Shown here: positions 19,405-28,999 of the stretch, in pieces
Layout: each line of letters opens with the position of its first letter
How positions within the stretch are numbered: position 1 is the stretch's first letter
Assembly: GCF_002836055.1 (NCBI RefSeq)
Contig: NZ_PJBS01000348.1
Location: 115,447-179,446, forward strand
Source of the DNA: Psychroflexus sp. MES1-P1E
Lineage (GTDB): Bacteria; Bacteroidota; Bacteroidia; Flavobacteriales; Flavobacteriaceae
Length of the DNA stretch: 64,000 bases
Direction of reading: 5' to 3'
Translations under genes and position numbers: made by a program
Notes under the pieces: generated by a model
Databases searched by the model: none
The model's input: only the letters and a program-made list of their open reading frames with translations
Told to the model about the DNA's origin: nothing

Positions 19405-20205
19405 ATGATGATACATTTTATAAAAATAATAGGACTTTTTATAGTCCTAAACACTACTGCTTTGTCTTATGGTCAAAAAGATTATGGAAGAATTCTTAAT
19501 TTACCTAAAAAGAATTTAGAGACCAAAGAGGATAACGACTCCTATCGTCCATTTAATTTTAACTTAACGGTAAAAAACATGCACTTATGGCGAGGGTATC
19601 GTGTGACAGATGAAGCTATGACTGCCGCTAATGTATATTATGAATCCAAGAATGGAAAATTTAAGGCTGGACTTTGGGGAGGTGTAGGATTTGCAGGAAA
19701 TTATACTGAATTTGACTACTACCTGTCTTACGAGCACAACAACTGGACGTTTGCTATTTGGGATATCAACAATTACACCGATTTTCCAAATGCTAAAATT
19801 TTCAACTACGACAGAGCTGAAACCTCTCACTTTATAGATGTTTCTATAACTCATAGATTAGAACAAACCCCCTTACAGTTTTCTTGGAGTACCATAGTTC
19901 AAGGTCGGGATACCTATATAAATTCCAATGGTGACTTACGAAATGCTTTCACAAATTACGTAGAAGCTTCCTACAGTATTGCCGATGGTAAAAACTGGAA
20001 TTTAAGTGCGTATGTTGGCGCAGCATTTTCATTTGTAAGTGATGCTAACTTTTATGGAGATGAAACCGGTTTCAACAATTTTGGATTATCTTATACAAAA
20101 GATTTAAAGATCCTAGATAAGTATACTCTTCCTTTAGCCGCTACTGTCATGTGGAACAATTTACAAGATTATGGTGCTTTACAAATCGCTGTTGATTTAT
20201 TTTAA
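19405..20205 (+). CDS. Outer membrane protein of the glycerol operon (probable beta-barrel)
   Basis: 266 residues. A signal peptide (ending near LSYGQ) precedes a soluble N-terminal patch, and then a run of aromatic beta-strands follows (NLTVKNMHLWRGYRV, FKAGLWGGVGFAG, DYYLSYEHNNWTFAIWD). It ends in LQIAVDLF, with a terminal Phe typical of outer-membrane barrels. It starts eight bases after glpF, so it belongs to the glp operon. I infer a porin-like role or an envelope protein induced with glycerol uptake. No exact family is recognised. Confidence 0.75.
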   Translation: MMIHFIKIIGLFIVLNTTALSYGQKDYGRILNLPKKNLETKEDNDSYRPFNFNLTVKNMHLWRGYRVTDEAMTAANVYYESKNGKFKAGLWGGVGFAGNYTEFDYYLSYEHNNWTFAIWDINNYTDFPNAKIFNYDRAETSHFIDVSITHRLEQTPLQFSWSTIVQGRDTYINSNGDLRNAFTNYVEASYSIADGKNWNLSAYVGAAFSFVSDANFYGDETGFNNFGLSYTKDLKILDKYTLPLAATVMWNNLQDYGALQIAVDLF

Positions 20206-20330
20206 CGCAGCTCACTAGATCAGAATATCACATCAGATTTCTTTTGATTTTGGGTATCGAAAAAGTTCAAGTGTAGAATAAGTTAGCATAAACCTTAGCA
20301 TTCACTGGAACCCTTAGCTGGGGATTAATA

Positions 20331-20486
20331 CCAATTTAAACCTATAATGTCGCAATAAATCATTTCTTTTTCGCCTGCTTTTTATTAAAAATAATTACCG
20401 TAACTAAGGCTATGCTAATTATTTTTAACCTCAATTAGTCAAAAAATAATTCAATTTATTTATACGACATTATAAATTTAATTTGG
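20331..20486 (+). repeat. MITE copy A (complete, 156 bp)
   Basis: Short non-coding element bounded by CCAA...TTGG with a TA on each side. The left end and the reverse complement of the right end match at 19 of the first 22 positions and share TATAATGTCG. The interior has aaggctatgctaattattt, conserved among the copies. It lies between the glp operon and pyc, where it interrupts nothing. Five more copies lie in this window. It has no open frame of its own. Confidence 0.85.
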
Positions 20487-20562
20487 TATAAGATCTAATT
20501 GAAGGCACTAGGAAATCATTTGAACATTATTTTTTAGCCGTTTTCACGTTTCTGTATTAAAC

Positions 20563-20608
20563 AGTAAAAGTCCCTTTCTACAGCTGAAAGGGACTTTTAC
20601 TTTTTTTA
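20563..20608 (+). terminator. Strong intrinsic terminator after the glp region
   Basis: A perfect 16-bp stem (agtaaaagtccctttc / gaaagggacttttact) with a seven-base loop is followed by seven T on the + strand. It sits between the glp operon and the convergent pyc gene, 12 bases from the pyc stop. It is a good + terminator and may also stop pyc transcripts from the other side, although the U-run there is weak. Confidence 0.85.
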
Positions 20609-20619
20609 ATATTAGATAT

Positions 20620-23600
20620 TTATTTAAATTTCACTACCAAATCATCTGAGTATACCATTATTCCTGAATTTAGTATAATATCACTAACTTCTCCGTCAGT
20701 ATTAGCGGTTACAGTCGTTTCCATTTTCATAGCTTCAATAATGAATAAAGGTTGATTCTTTTTGACCTTGTCTCCTTTCTTCACCAAAACTTCAGTTAAT
20801 GAACCTTGCAGCGGAGCACCTACATGTTTGTCATCCGATTTATCAGCTTTTTGATGAGCTACTTTTTCGACCTTAACATTGTTATCTCTCACAAGGATAT
20901 TTCGAGTTTGACCGTTAACCTTAAAGAATACAGTGACCATTCCATCTTCATCCGTTTCACCTATTGAAACTAACGTAATCAATAAGGTTTTTCCTCTATC
21001 CAACTCCACCACAATTTCTTCACCAGCTTCCATTCCGTAGAAGAAATTTTTCGTTGGAATATTGTGTACACTTCCGTACTTTGTATGATGGTTATAAGCG
21101 TCTGTGAAAACTTTAGGATAGAGTTTATACGATATGAAATCTTCAAAATCTAAGATTCTGTCAATTCCATCAGAGAACATGTCTTGAAAATCTTTAAATT
21201 CTTTTTTAAAATCTACAGGATCTAAATGGGCGTTAGGTCGGTCTGTATATGGCTTTTCTCCTTTTAAAATTATTTTCTGAATTTTCTTTGGGAAACCACC
21301 AACAGGCTGTCCTAAGTCTCCTTTGAAAAAGCTAACAACCGATTGAGGGAAGGATAAGTTTTCACCATTTTCCAGCACATCTTCAATAGTCAAATTATTA
21401 CTCACAAGATATTGAGCCATATCGCCCACCACTTTTGAACTTGGGGTCACTTTAATTATGTCTCCAAAAAGCAGATTTACTTTGGCGTACATATCTGTAA
21501 TTTCGTGGAAACGATCTGATAACCCTAAAGATTCTGCCTGTGGTTTAAGATTGGAATACTGTCCACCTGGGATTTCGTGAGTATAGACTTCTCCTGTTCC
21601 AGATTTTAGGCCAGACTCAAACGGATAATAATAAGTTCTCACTTGCTCCCAATAGATAGAATATTCATTCAACTTCTCATTATTGATTTTATTTTCTCTA
21701 GGATGGTATTTCATGATCTCAACCAGAGAGTTAAAATTAGGTTGGGACGTAAGCCCAGATAATCCCCCAAGCGCCACATCTACGACATCTACCCCAGCTT
21801 CTATAGCATTCATATAAGTGGCCCCTTGCATGGAAGAAGTATCATGAGTATGCAAATGGATTGGGATTTTAATTTCAGATTTTAAGGCTAAAATAAGCTC
21901 TGTTGCTGCCTTTGGTTTTAATAAACCAGCCATATCTTTAACGGCAAGAATATGAGCACCAGCATTTTCAAGATCTTTGGCTAGTTGTATATAGTACTTA
22001 AGCGTATACTTGGTTCGGTTTGGATCCATGATATCTCCTGTATAACACATGGATGCTTCTGCCAGACCTCCCGTGTTTTTTCTTACATACTCGATACATG
22101 GGACAATAGATTTCATCCAGTTTTGAGAATCAAATATTCTAAAAATATCCACCCCATTATTCCAAGATTCGGTAACGAAACGTTCTATCAGATTGTCCGG
22201 ATAAGCGGTATAACCAACTCCATTGGAACCTCTCAGCAGCATTTGTAATAAAATATTGGGCACAGCTTCTCTAAACATACGAAGTCTTTCCCAGGGATTT
22301 TCTTTTAAAAATCGCATGCAGACATCGAAGGTTGCTCCTCCCCAGACCTCCATACTAAAAACTTCGGGATGATCTTTAGCAAAATTGGCCGCTACTTTTT
22401 GCATATCAAAGGTTCGCATTCTAGTGGCCAACAAGCTTTGATGCCCATCTCGCATGGTCGTATCTGTGTAGTGAATTTTCTTTTCGTTGGTTAACCATTT
22501 AGAAAATTCTTCAGGACCCAATTCGGTTAATAAATCTTTAGTCCCTTTTTGATAGGGTGATTTTAGTATACTCTTAGGCACTTCTGGGATTAAAAACCTT
22601 GGGTTTTTAATCGTATTCTTTACATCTGCATTTCCATTCACGGTAATATCTCCTAGAAAATTCACCGTTTTGGTTGCTCGGTTTCTTGGCTCCTTGATAT
22701 CGAAGAGCTCTGGGGTATTTTTAATATAGTTGACCGTGACTTTTCCCTCTCTGAAAGTGGCATCCTTTAGAATATTATCTAAAAAGGCCATATTAGTTTT
22801 AACACCTCGCACTCTAAACTCCGCTAGAGCACGACGCATTTTCTTACACGCATCGTCCAAAGTTCTGCTACTTGCAGAAACTTTTACCAGCATAGAATCG
22901 AAGAACGGAGAAATCTTAACCCCCTGGTAAACACTCCCTGCATCTAGCCGTATCCCAAAACCTGATGCACTCCTATAGGTAGAGATAATTCCATAATCTG
23001 GTTTGAAATCATTTTTTGGATCTTCTGTAGTGATTCTACATTGTACAGCAAAACCAGTGATAGATACCGATTCTTGATTGGGAATATTAATTTCTTCATC
23101 CGATAGTTTATAGTTATCGGCTATGTATAATTGTGTTTTGATGAGGTCTATCCCTGTGACCACCTCAGTAACGGTGTGCTCCACTTGCACCCGGGGATTG
23201 ACTTCTATAAAGTAAATACTACCATCATCATCCACAAGAAATTCTACCGTACCAATGTTGTTATAATTTACAGCTTTACAAATTTTTATAGCATAGCTAT
23301 AGAGTTTGTTCTTAACGGTTTCATCCAAGTCTTTAGATGGTGCAAATTCAATAACTTTTTGATAGCGCCTTTGTACAGAACAATCTCTTTCAAATAGATG
23401 TAGGGTATTTCCAAAATTATCTGCGACAATTTGGATTTCAATATGCTTTGGATTTTCGATAAATTTCTCCAGAAACACGGTTTCATCACCAAATGCATTT
23501 TTGGCCTCTCTCCTAGATTCACCATAAGCTTTTTCAAGCTCTCCCATGCTTCTCAACACTCTCATACCTCGTCCACCACCACCAGAAGCTGCCTTGAGCA

Positions 23601-24072
23601 TTAAAGGAAAACCAATTCGCTCAGCTTCCTCGGTCGCAATCTCCAAAGTGTCTAACTCTTTTTTATTGCTTTCTATAACAGGGACATCACTTTTAATCGC
23701 CACTTTTTTGGCGGTTATTTTGTCTCCTAAAGATTTCAGCACATCCACTTTAGGGCCTACAAATATGATATCATTATCGGCACAGGCTTGAGCAAATTTT
23801 GAATTTTCAGAAAGAAAACCATAGCCAGGGTGGATAGCGTCTACGCCATTCTCCATAGCAACCCGAATAATCTCTTCAATATCTAAATAAGGTTTTAAAG
23901 GTTCCTTATCATCTCCAACTTGGTAAGATTCATCTGCTTTATATCTATGTAAAGAATACCTGTCTTCGTATGTATAAATTCCAACAGTTCTTATACCGAT
24001 TTCTGTACAAGCGCGAAAAATTCTTATAGCGATTTCACCTCTGTTAGCAACTAAAACTTTATTGATGTTCAT
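20620..24072 (-). CDS. pyc: Pyruvate carboxylase
   Basis: ATP- and biotin-dependent anaplerotic enzyme making oxaloacetate. One 1150-residue chain holds all domains. Biotin carboxylase occupies 1-455 (GGGGRGMRV, EVNPRVQVEHTVTE). The carboxyltransferase occupies about 535-810 (HYTDTTMRDGHQSLLATRMRT, HTHDTSSMQGATY). The PYC-type tetramerisation region follows, then a C-terminal biotinyl domain with the acceptor Lys1116 in EAMKMETT. Length is typical of alpha4 enzymes. Monocistronic. Confidence 0.97.
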   Translation of the reverse strand: MNINKVLVANRGEIAIRIFRACTEIGIRTVGIYTYEDRYSLHRYKADESYQVGDDKEPLKPYLDIEEIIRVAMENGVDAIHPGYGFLSENSKFAQACADNDIIFVGPKVDVLKSLGDKITAKKVAIKSDVPVIESNKKELDTLEIATEEAERIGFPLMLKAASGGGGRGMRVLRSMGELEKAYGESRREAKNAFGDETVFLEKFIENPKHIEIQIVADNFGNTLHLFERDCSVQRRYQKVIEFAPSKDLDETVKNKLYSYAIKICKAVNYNNIGTVEFLVDDDGSIYFIEVNPRVQVEHTVTEVVTGIDLIKTQLYIADNYKLSDEEINIPNQESVSITGFAVQCRITTEDPKNDFKPDYGIISTYRSASGFGIRLDAGSVYQGVKISPFFDSMLVKVSASSRTLDDACKKMRRALAEFRVRGVKTNMAFLDNILKDATFREGKVTVNYIKNTPELFDIKEPRNRATKTVNFLGDITVNGNADVKNTIKNPRFLIPEVPKSILKSPYQKGTKDLLTELGPEEFSKWLTNEKKIHYTDTTMRDGHQSLLATRMRTFDMQKVAANFAKDHPEVFSMEVWGGATFDVCMRFLKENPWERLRMFREAVPNILLQMLLRGSNGVGYTAYPDNLIERFVTESWNNGVDIFRIFDSQNWMKSIVPCIEYVRKNTGGLAEASMCYTGDIMDPNRTKYTLKYYIQLAKDLENAGAHILAVKDMAGLLKPKAATELILALKSEIKIPIHLHTHDTSSMQGATYMNAIEAGVDVVDVALGGLSGLTSQPNFNSLVEIMKYHPRENKINNEKLNEYSIYWEQVRTYYYPFESGLKSGTGEVYTHEIPGGQYSNLKPQAESLGLSDRFHEITDMYAKVNLLFGDIIKVTPSSKVVGDMAQYLVSNNLTIEDVLENGENLSFPQSVVSFFKGDLGQPVGGFPKKIQKIILKGEKPYTDRPNAHLDPVDFKKEFKDFQDMFSDGIDRILDFEDFISYKLYPKVFTDAYNHHTKYGSVHNIPTKNFFYGMEAGEEIVVELDRGKTLLITLVSIGETDEDGMVTVFFKVNGQTRNILVRDNNVKVEKVAHQKADKSDDKHVGAPLQGSLTEVLVKKGDKVKKNQPLFIIEAMKMETTVTANTDGEVSDIILNSGIMVYSDDLVVKFK

Positions 24073-24727
24073 TCTATTTATCTTTAATTTAAAAATGTTT
24101 CCGCTTGGCTTTAAAGTTATTAAATAAATTGGTGAGCCCTACTTTATTGCTAATTTTTAAGAAAAAAAAGATGAATTATTTCGTATATCCCTTATGAAAG
24201 ACTCCTCATTTAGCTTAATTAATAAAGAACTCGCGTTTTCTCAACTCACCAAAAAAGATAAGACTGGCATTTGTTTTATTCTATAAAGCCTATCGATTAG
24301 GTTGCACAGAAAGAACTATTCCATTTAACTTCAAGCTTTCTCTGCAGTTCCCTAAACTGGATTTAATAGGTATACATCCCCATTTTGGGAACCAATCGTT
24401 TTTCAAGGTTGATCTCGTAAACCTATTTACATCTAAAACTTAGCCTTTTGAAAATGTTTGACACCATTTTTTCTTTATAGGAACTTCCAAGGCTACAAAG
24501 TCTTTATGCAATTAAAAAAATGCAGCCGCACAATTAAGAAATCGAAAAAAAAAGCTTTATTTTTAGGCTTAGACAAAGTTCTGATATAGTTATCATTAAT
24601 TTATAGAACTATTTACCTTAAACATAAATGGAAACAAACATATTTAAGCACTTTATTTTGAGTTTAAGCGTGATAATTAGAGAGAGAAAAAATCGTTTTC
24701 TTAACTTATAATAAATTAGAATAAATA
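24073..24727. other. Gene-free interval upstream of pyc
   Basis: 655 bases with stops in all frames and no reading frame that looks coding. It lies between the pyc start and the DUF1080 gene stop, both on the - strand, so it must hold the pyc promoter. I see no good TAnnTTTG on the - strand close to the start. No repeat or RNA structure was recognised. Confidence 0.6.
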
Positions 24728-25531
24728 TTAGAGTTCACGTACCCAAATATTTCGAAAACTCACTCCACTCTTGTCTTGGTGATCTTGTAATTTGATTGGT
24801 GCTTTCCCGTGTGGTTTGTTTATTGGTAGACCAATGTATTCTGTAGTACCTAATATCTCAAAATGATCCTGAATAAGCACCCCATTATGTAATGCCGTAA
24901 TATAAGCTGACTTTATTTTATTACCAACGGCATCAAAAATGGGTTGGCGATAGATGATTTCATAAGTGTTCCACTTACCAGTTGGTGCAGAGACCCTTGC
25001 AAGAGGAATAGATTGTTTATAGACAGACCCGACTTGGCCATTTACATAAGTTTCATTGTTGTTATTATCAAGTATTTGTAACTCGTAACGATTTTGCAAA
25101 AACACACCACTATTACTTTTATTTTGACCAGTCACACTACTTTCTGGATTAGAACGCCACTCAATATGTAATTGAACATCTCCAAAATTTTGCTTGGTTT
25201 GGATATCGCCTGTTTTGTCTTTTACCGTCATACTCCCGTCATCATTCATTATCCATTTTACAGTTGTGGAATCTACAGATGATGTCCATCTGTCAAAGTT
25301 TGAGCCATCAAATAAGACGAGAGCATCTGAAGGAATTTTTGAAATAGGATCAACGTTTATTTGTTTGGGTTGGGGTTTCCACACTTCTGTTTCTTCAGGT
25401 TTTGTAAATTCTTTTTTTTCTACAGCTGTAGTTTCTTTGCTTTGTTTGTCTTGGGTTTGGGCTTCTGAATTTTTATTTTGGCAACTTGTTAATCCAATAC
25501 AAAACAGACCTATCCAAATATATTTGTTCAT
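24728..25531 (-). CDS. DUF1080 (3-keto-disaccharide hydrolase domain) lipoprotein
   Basis: 267 residues. The signal peptide ends in LTSC, a lipobox, followed by a charged, low-complexity linker (about 20-60). The DUF1080 / 3-keto-disaccharide hydrolase beta-sandwich runs from LVLFDGSNFDRWTSS to the end; the domain hallmarks FGDVQLHIEWR, NSGVFLQNRYELQILDN and GVSFRNIWVREL are all present. Envelope-located. Family members cleave glycosides whose sugar has been oxidised at C3, which fits the GMC oxidoreductase nearby. It is the last gene of the leftward sugar operon. Confidence 0.9.
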   Translation of the reverse strand: MNKYIWIGLFCIGLTSCQNKNSEAQTQDKQSKETTAVEKKEFTKPEETEVWKPQPKQINVDPISKIPSDALVLFDGSNFDRWTSSVDSTTVKWIMNDDGSMTVKDKTGDIQTKQNFGDVQLHIEWRSNPESSVTGQNKSNSGVFLQNRYELQILDNNNNETYVNGQVGSVYKQSIPLARVSAPTGKWNTYEIIYRQPIFDAVGNKIKSAYITALHNGVLIQDHFEILGTTEYIGLPINKPHGKAPIKLQDHQDKSGVSFRNIWVREL

Positions 25532-25552
25532 AGTTTAATGGTTTAAAAAATA

Positions 25553-26608
25553 TTAAATACCTAATATGCGTCTCAAATAAGCTTCATCAGTTTGGGAGCC
25601 TCCTGCAAAGTCATCAAAAGCTTTAGTGGTTGCCTCGATAATATGTTTATTGATAAAAGGAGCGCCTTCTCTGGCACCTTGTTCAGCGCTTTTTATCACA
25701 CATTCCCACTCCAAAACAGCCCAGACATCGCAACCATACTCCGTTAATTTAGAAAAAATGGTTTTAAAATCAACTTGTCCGTCACCTGGTGAACGGTATC
25801 TACCAGCACGATCTTTCCAATCGTTATAACCTCCAAAGGCCCCCTTCTTACCTGTTGGATTGAACTCAGAATCTTTGACATGAAAGGCCTTTATAAATTC
25901 TTTATAGTGATCTATAAATGCTATATAATCTAACTGTTGAAGAACAAAGTGTGAAGGATCATACAAAATATTTACTCTTTTATGGTTACCCGTGGCAGCT
26001 AAAAAACGTTCAAAGGTATCCCCGTCATGAATATCTTCTACGGGGTGTACTTCATAACAAACATCAACACCAGCATTATCAAAAGCATTAAGAATAGGTT
26101 TCCAGCGTTCTGCAAGTTCTTTAAAACCTTCTTTTACTAAACCTTTAGGTTGTTGTGGCCATGGGTGCATCATAGGCCATAAAAGTGAACCAGAAAAAGT
26201 GGCATGTACATTTATTTTTAGGCGTTGGCTAGCTTCAGCGGCATATTTAAGTTGTTGAACAGCCCAAGCAGTTCGCTCCTTTGGCTTACCTTTTAAGCGG
26301 TCTGGAGCAAAGACATCAAACATCAAATCGTGTGCAGGATGTACAGCCACTAATTGCCCTTGAATATGAGTTGATAGTTCTGTTATCTCTAAGCCATAAC
26401 TATTGATTGTTCCTTTGATTTCATCAGCATAGGTTTGGCTCTTGGCCGCTTTTTCTAAGTCGATGAGGCGGGTATCTGTAGTTGGTATTTGTATGCCTTT
26501 ATAGCCTAAATTACTAGCCCATTTACAGAGGTTGTCCAAAGTATCAAATGGTGGTTTATCGTCCATAAATTGAGCTAAAAATATAGCTGGACCTTTAATA
26601 GTTTTCAT
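25553..26608 (-). CDS. Sugar phosphate isomerase/epimerase, TIM barrel (AP-endonuclease-2 fold)
   Basis: 351 residues without signal peptide, so probably cytoplasmic. Metal-binding segments of the xylose-isomerase-like barrel are present: VCYEVHPVEDIHDG, VNILYDPSHFVLQQ, IKAFHVKDSE and VWAVLEWECVIKSAEQGA. Members of this family in such clusters isomerise or epimerise keto-sugars. Its N-terminal KGPAIFLAQFMDDKPPFDTL is characteristic of this subgroup. It starts two bases after the Gfo/Idh/MocA gene stops. Confidence 0.9.
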   Translation of the reverse strand: MKTIKGPAIFLAQFMDDKPPFDTLDNLCKWASNLGYKGIQIPTTDTRLIDLEKAAKSQTYADEIKGTINSYGLEITELSTHIQGQLVAVHPAHDLMFDVFAPDRLKGKPKERTAWAVQQLKYAAEASQRLKINVHATFSGSLLWPMMHPWPQQPKGLVKEGFKELAERWKPILNAFDNAGVDVCYEVHPVEDIHDGDTFERFLAATGNHKRVNILYDPSHFVLQQLDYIAFIDHYKEFIKAFHVKDSEFNPTGKKGAFGGYNDWKDRAGRYRSPGDGQVDFKTIFSKLTEYGCDVWAVLEWECVIKSAEQGAREGAPFINKHIIEATTKAFDDFAGGSQTDEAYLRRILGI

Positions 26609-26610
26609 GA

Positions 26611-27753
26611 TTAAGTGTTTTCAATTTTAATCCATATATTTCCTTTATGATGAGACTCTACAGCTTTTTCAATAAAATTCATACCTCGTGTGCCGTCTAA
26701 AATAGTTGGGAATTCTGCAGGATTGTAAGGTTCGTTGGAAACAGCTTTAGCTACACCTTTGTAGATGTTACCCATAGCGTCAAAAATACCCTCTGGATGT
26801 CCTGGTGGAAGTTTGGTACCGTCTAAAGCTAATTCAGAATTATAAGTGTGTCCTGGTTTAAGAACTTGCAGAGCTTTTCCCTCTTCCATCAAAAAGAGGT
26901 AATTAGGATTTTCTTGCTCCCATCTCAATCCAGCCTTATCTCCATAAATTTTCACTATAAAACTATTTTCTTCTCCTGTAGCTATCTGGCTTGTACAAAT
27001 AACACCTTTGGCTTGCTTGTTTAAACGAAGAAGGACGGTGGCATCTACGTCCATTTTATTATCCTTGTACACAAAATTTAAATCAGATAAGACAGATTCT
27101 ATCTTAAGATCACTCACATATTCAATCATGTTAAAAGCATGCGTGCCAATATCTCCTAAACAACAACTTATACCAGATTTATCTGGGTCTAAGCGCCAAA
27201 TGCTCGAACGCTGTTTTACATCATGAATAATGGGATTTATCCAGCCTTGATAGTATTGAGCATCTACTTTTTGAATTTTTCCAATGGCACCGCTCAAAAC
27301 CATTTCACGCATTTGTCTAACCATTGGGTAACCTGTATAGGTGTAGGTTACAGCAAAAACGCTTTTTGTATTTTGTAAGGTTTTTTGTAAGATTTTAGCT
27401 TCTTCAAGAGTAGTTGTCATGGGTTTTTCACAGATGACATTAAAACCATTTTCTAACAATTTTTTAGCCATGGGGAAATGCAAAAAATTGGGAGTAAGCA
27501 CAGATACCACTTGCATCCGTTCAGACTGAGGAAGCTTTAGCTCTTTATCTACTAAAGTCTCTAAGTCTTTGTAAACACGATGACTTGGCAAGTCTATTGA
27601 TTTGGCAAAATCGAGGCTATCGGCATAATTTACATTAAAAACTCCGCCTACAATTTGATATTTATCGTGCATAGCTGAAGCAATGCGGTGAAGGATACCT
27701 ATAAGAGAATCGCTACCGCCACCCAAAATGCCTAGCCTTATTTTTTTTGACAT
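26611..27753 (-). CDS. Gfo/Idh/MocA-family oxidoreductase
   Basis: 380 residues. The N-terminal Rossmann fold has LGILGGGSDSLIGILHRIA and the EKPMTTTLEEA motif with the conserved Lys. The C-terminal substrate domain has GDIGTHAFNMIEYV, including the catalytic-type Asp/His. It probably reduces or oxidises a sugar or keto-sugar with NAD(P). No signal peptide. It is three bases from the transporter gene upstream and two from the isomerase gene downstream, so the three form one operon. Confidence 0.92.
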   Translation of the reverse strand: MSKKIRLGILGGGSDSLIGILHRIASAMHDKYQIVGGVFNVNYADSLDFAKSIDLPSHRVYKDLETLVDKELKLPQSERMQVVSVLTPNFLHFPMAKKLLENGFNVICEKPMTTTLEEAKILQKTLQNTKSVFAVTYTYTGYPMVRQMREMVLSGAIGKIQKVDAQYYQGWINPIIHDVKQRSSIWRLDPDKSGISCCLGDIGTHAFNMIEYVSDLKIESVLSDLNFVYKDNKMDVDATVLLRLNKQAKGVICTSQIATGEENSFIVKIYGDKAGLRWEQENPNYLFLMEEGKALQVLKPGHTYNSELALDGTKLPPGHPEGIFDAMGNIYKGVAKAVSNEPYNPAEFPTILDGTRGMNFIEKAVESHHKGNIWIKIENT

Positions 27754-27756
27754 AAG

Positions 27757-28983
27757 TTATGCTTTATATTTAATGGTTTCATTTTTAAAGAATAATCCAA
27801 ATAATATGAGAACGCCAACAGCAAAAATGGCAGGAAATAACCAAACGTCTTGCCAAGTGTGTGTTCCATCTGCTAAAGCGTTCTTATCTACAATTTGTCC
27901 AGCGACCCAAAATCCAATCAACATTCCAATGCCATAGGTGGCTAAAGTGATGAGGCCTTGTGCTGCATTTTTGTACTTTTCTCCAGCTTTGGAGTCGGTA
28001 TAAATTTGACCTGAAACAAAGAAAAAATCATAGCAAATTCCGTGTAGGGCAATACCTAATATCAGCATGAAAAATAAATCACCTGAATTACCAAAGGCAA
28101 AAAGGGCATAGCGAACACCCCAAGCTAACATTCCAAAAAGCAAAGTCTTTTTAAACCCATATTTTTTAAAGAAAAAGGGCAATAAAAGCATAAAAAACAC
28201 CTCAGAAACTTGACCTAAGGAAGCCCATGCTGTAGAATTTTCAACCTTTAATTCTGTAAGAAAAGGGCTGATGTTTTGGTAGTAAAATGCCAATGGAATA
28301 CAAATAAGCACAGATGACATAAAGAATACTAAAAAGTTTCTGTCTTTTAAAAGTTTGAGTGCATCTAAGCCTAAAATTTCAGATAAACTTAAAGCACCCC
28401 CTTTATTTTGGGGTGGAGTTTTGGGTAAAGAAAAACTATATAGCCCTAAAACTGCTGAAGCAATGGCTACCATCATAAAAGTATTGGAGAGCATACCATT
28501 TGCAATATTCTCTGCGGCATCCCATTTAAACACAAAGCTGATAATTAGGCCAGCAACAATCCAACCCAATGTTCCAAAGACCCTAACATAAGGAAAGTAT
28601 TTGGCAGGATCTTTCATTTGGTAAAATGAAATTGAATTGACTAGAGCTAAAGTAGGCATATACACAATCATATAGCCTAAGATATAAGGATAAAACTCTG
28701 AAAAACCGCTGGCTTGAGACATTTGATACATCAAAACAGCACCCATGAGGTGAAGTACCGCTAAAATACGTTCAGCATTAAAAAACCTATCGGCAATAAG
28801 TCCTATGATAAATGGCGCAACTATAGCTCCCCATGATTGTGTAGAGAAAGCCATAGCTGTCTCGGCTCCAGAAGACTCTAAGTTATTTCCCATAAAAGAG
28901 CCTAAGGTTACGAACCATCCGCCCCAGATGAAAAACTCCAAAAACATCATTATAGACAATTGTATGAACCTAGATACTTTCAT
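27757..28983 (-). CDS. MFS transporter, nucleoside:H+ symporter (NHS)-like family
   Basis: 408 residues with about 12 membrane helices. The start MKVSRFIQLSIMMFLEFFIWGGWFVTLGSF is the signature of the NHS/NupG-like family in Bacteroidota; the middle contains VRVFGTLGWIVAGL. In sugar clusters this family is thought to carry sugars or their oxidised derivatives rather than nucleosides; here that is inference from neighbours. Inner membrane. Confidence 0.88.
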   Translation of the reverse strand: MKVSRFIQLSIMMFLEFFIWGGWFVTLGSFMGNNLESSGAETAMAFSTQSWGAIVAPFIIGLIADRFFNAERILAVLHLMGAVLMYQMSQASGFSEFYPYILGYMIVYMPTLALVNSISFYQMKDPAKYFPYVRVFGTLGWIVAGLIISFVFKWDAAENIANGMLSNTFMMVAIASAVLGLYSFSLPKTPPQNKGGALSLSEILGLDALKLLKDRNFLVFFMSSVLICIPLAFYYQNISPFLTELKVENSTAWASLGQVSEVFFMLLLPFFFKKYGFKKTLLFGMLAWGVRYALFAFGNSGDLFFMLILGIALHGICYDFFFVSGQIYTDSKAGEKYKNAAQGLITLATYGIGMLIGFWVAGQIVDKNALADGTHTWQDVWLFPAIFAVGVLILFGLFFKNETIKYKA

Positions 28984-28999
28984 AGTGGTATAAATTAAG

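Noticed and set aside
24194-24286. 30-codon frame MKDSSFSLINKELAFSQ in the pyc upstream region
   Set aside because: Too short, no ribosome-site context, and no partner or similarity that I can see.
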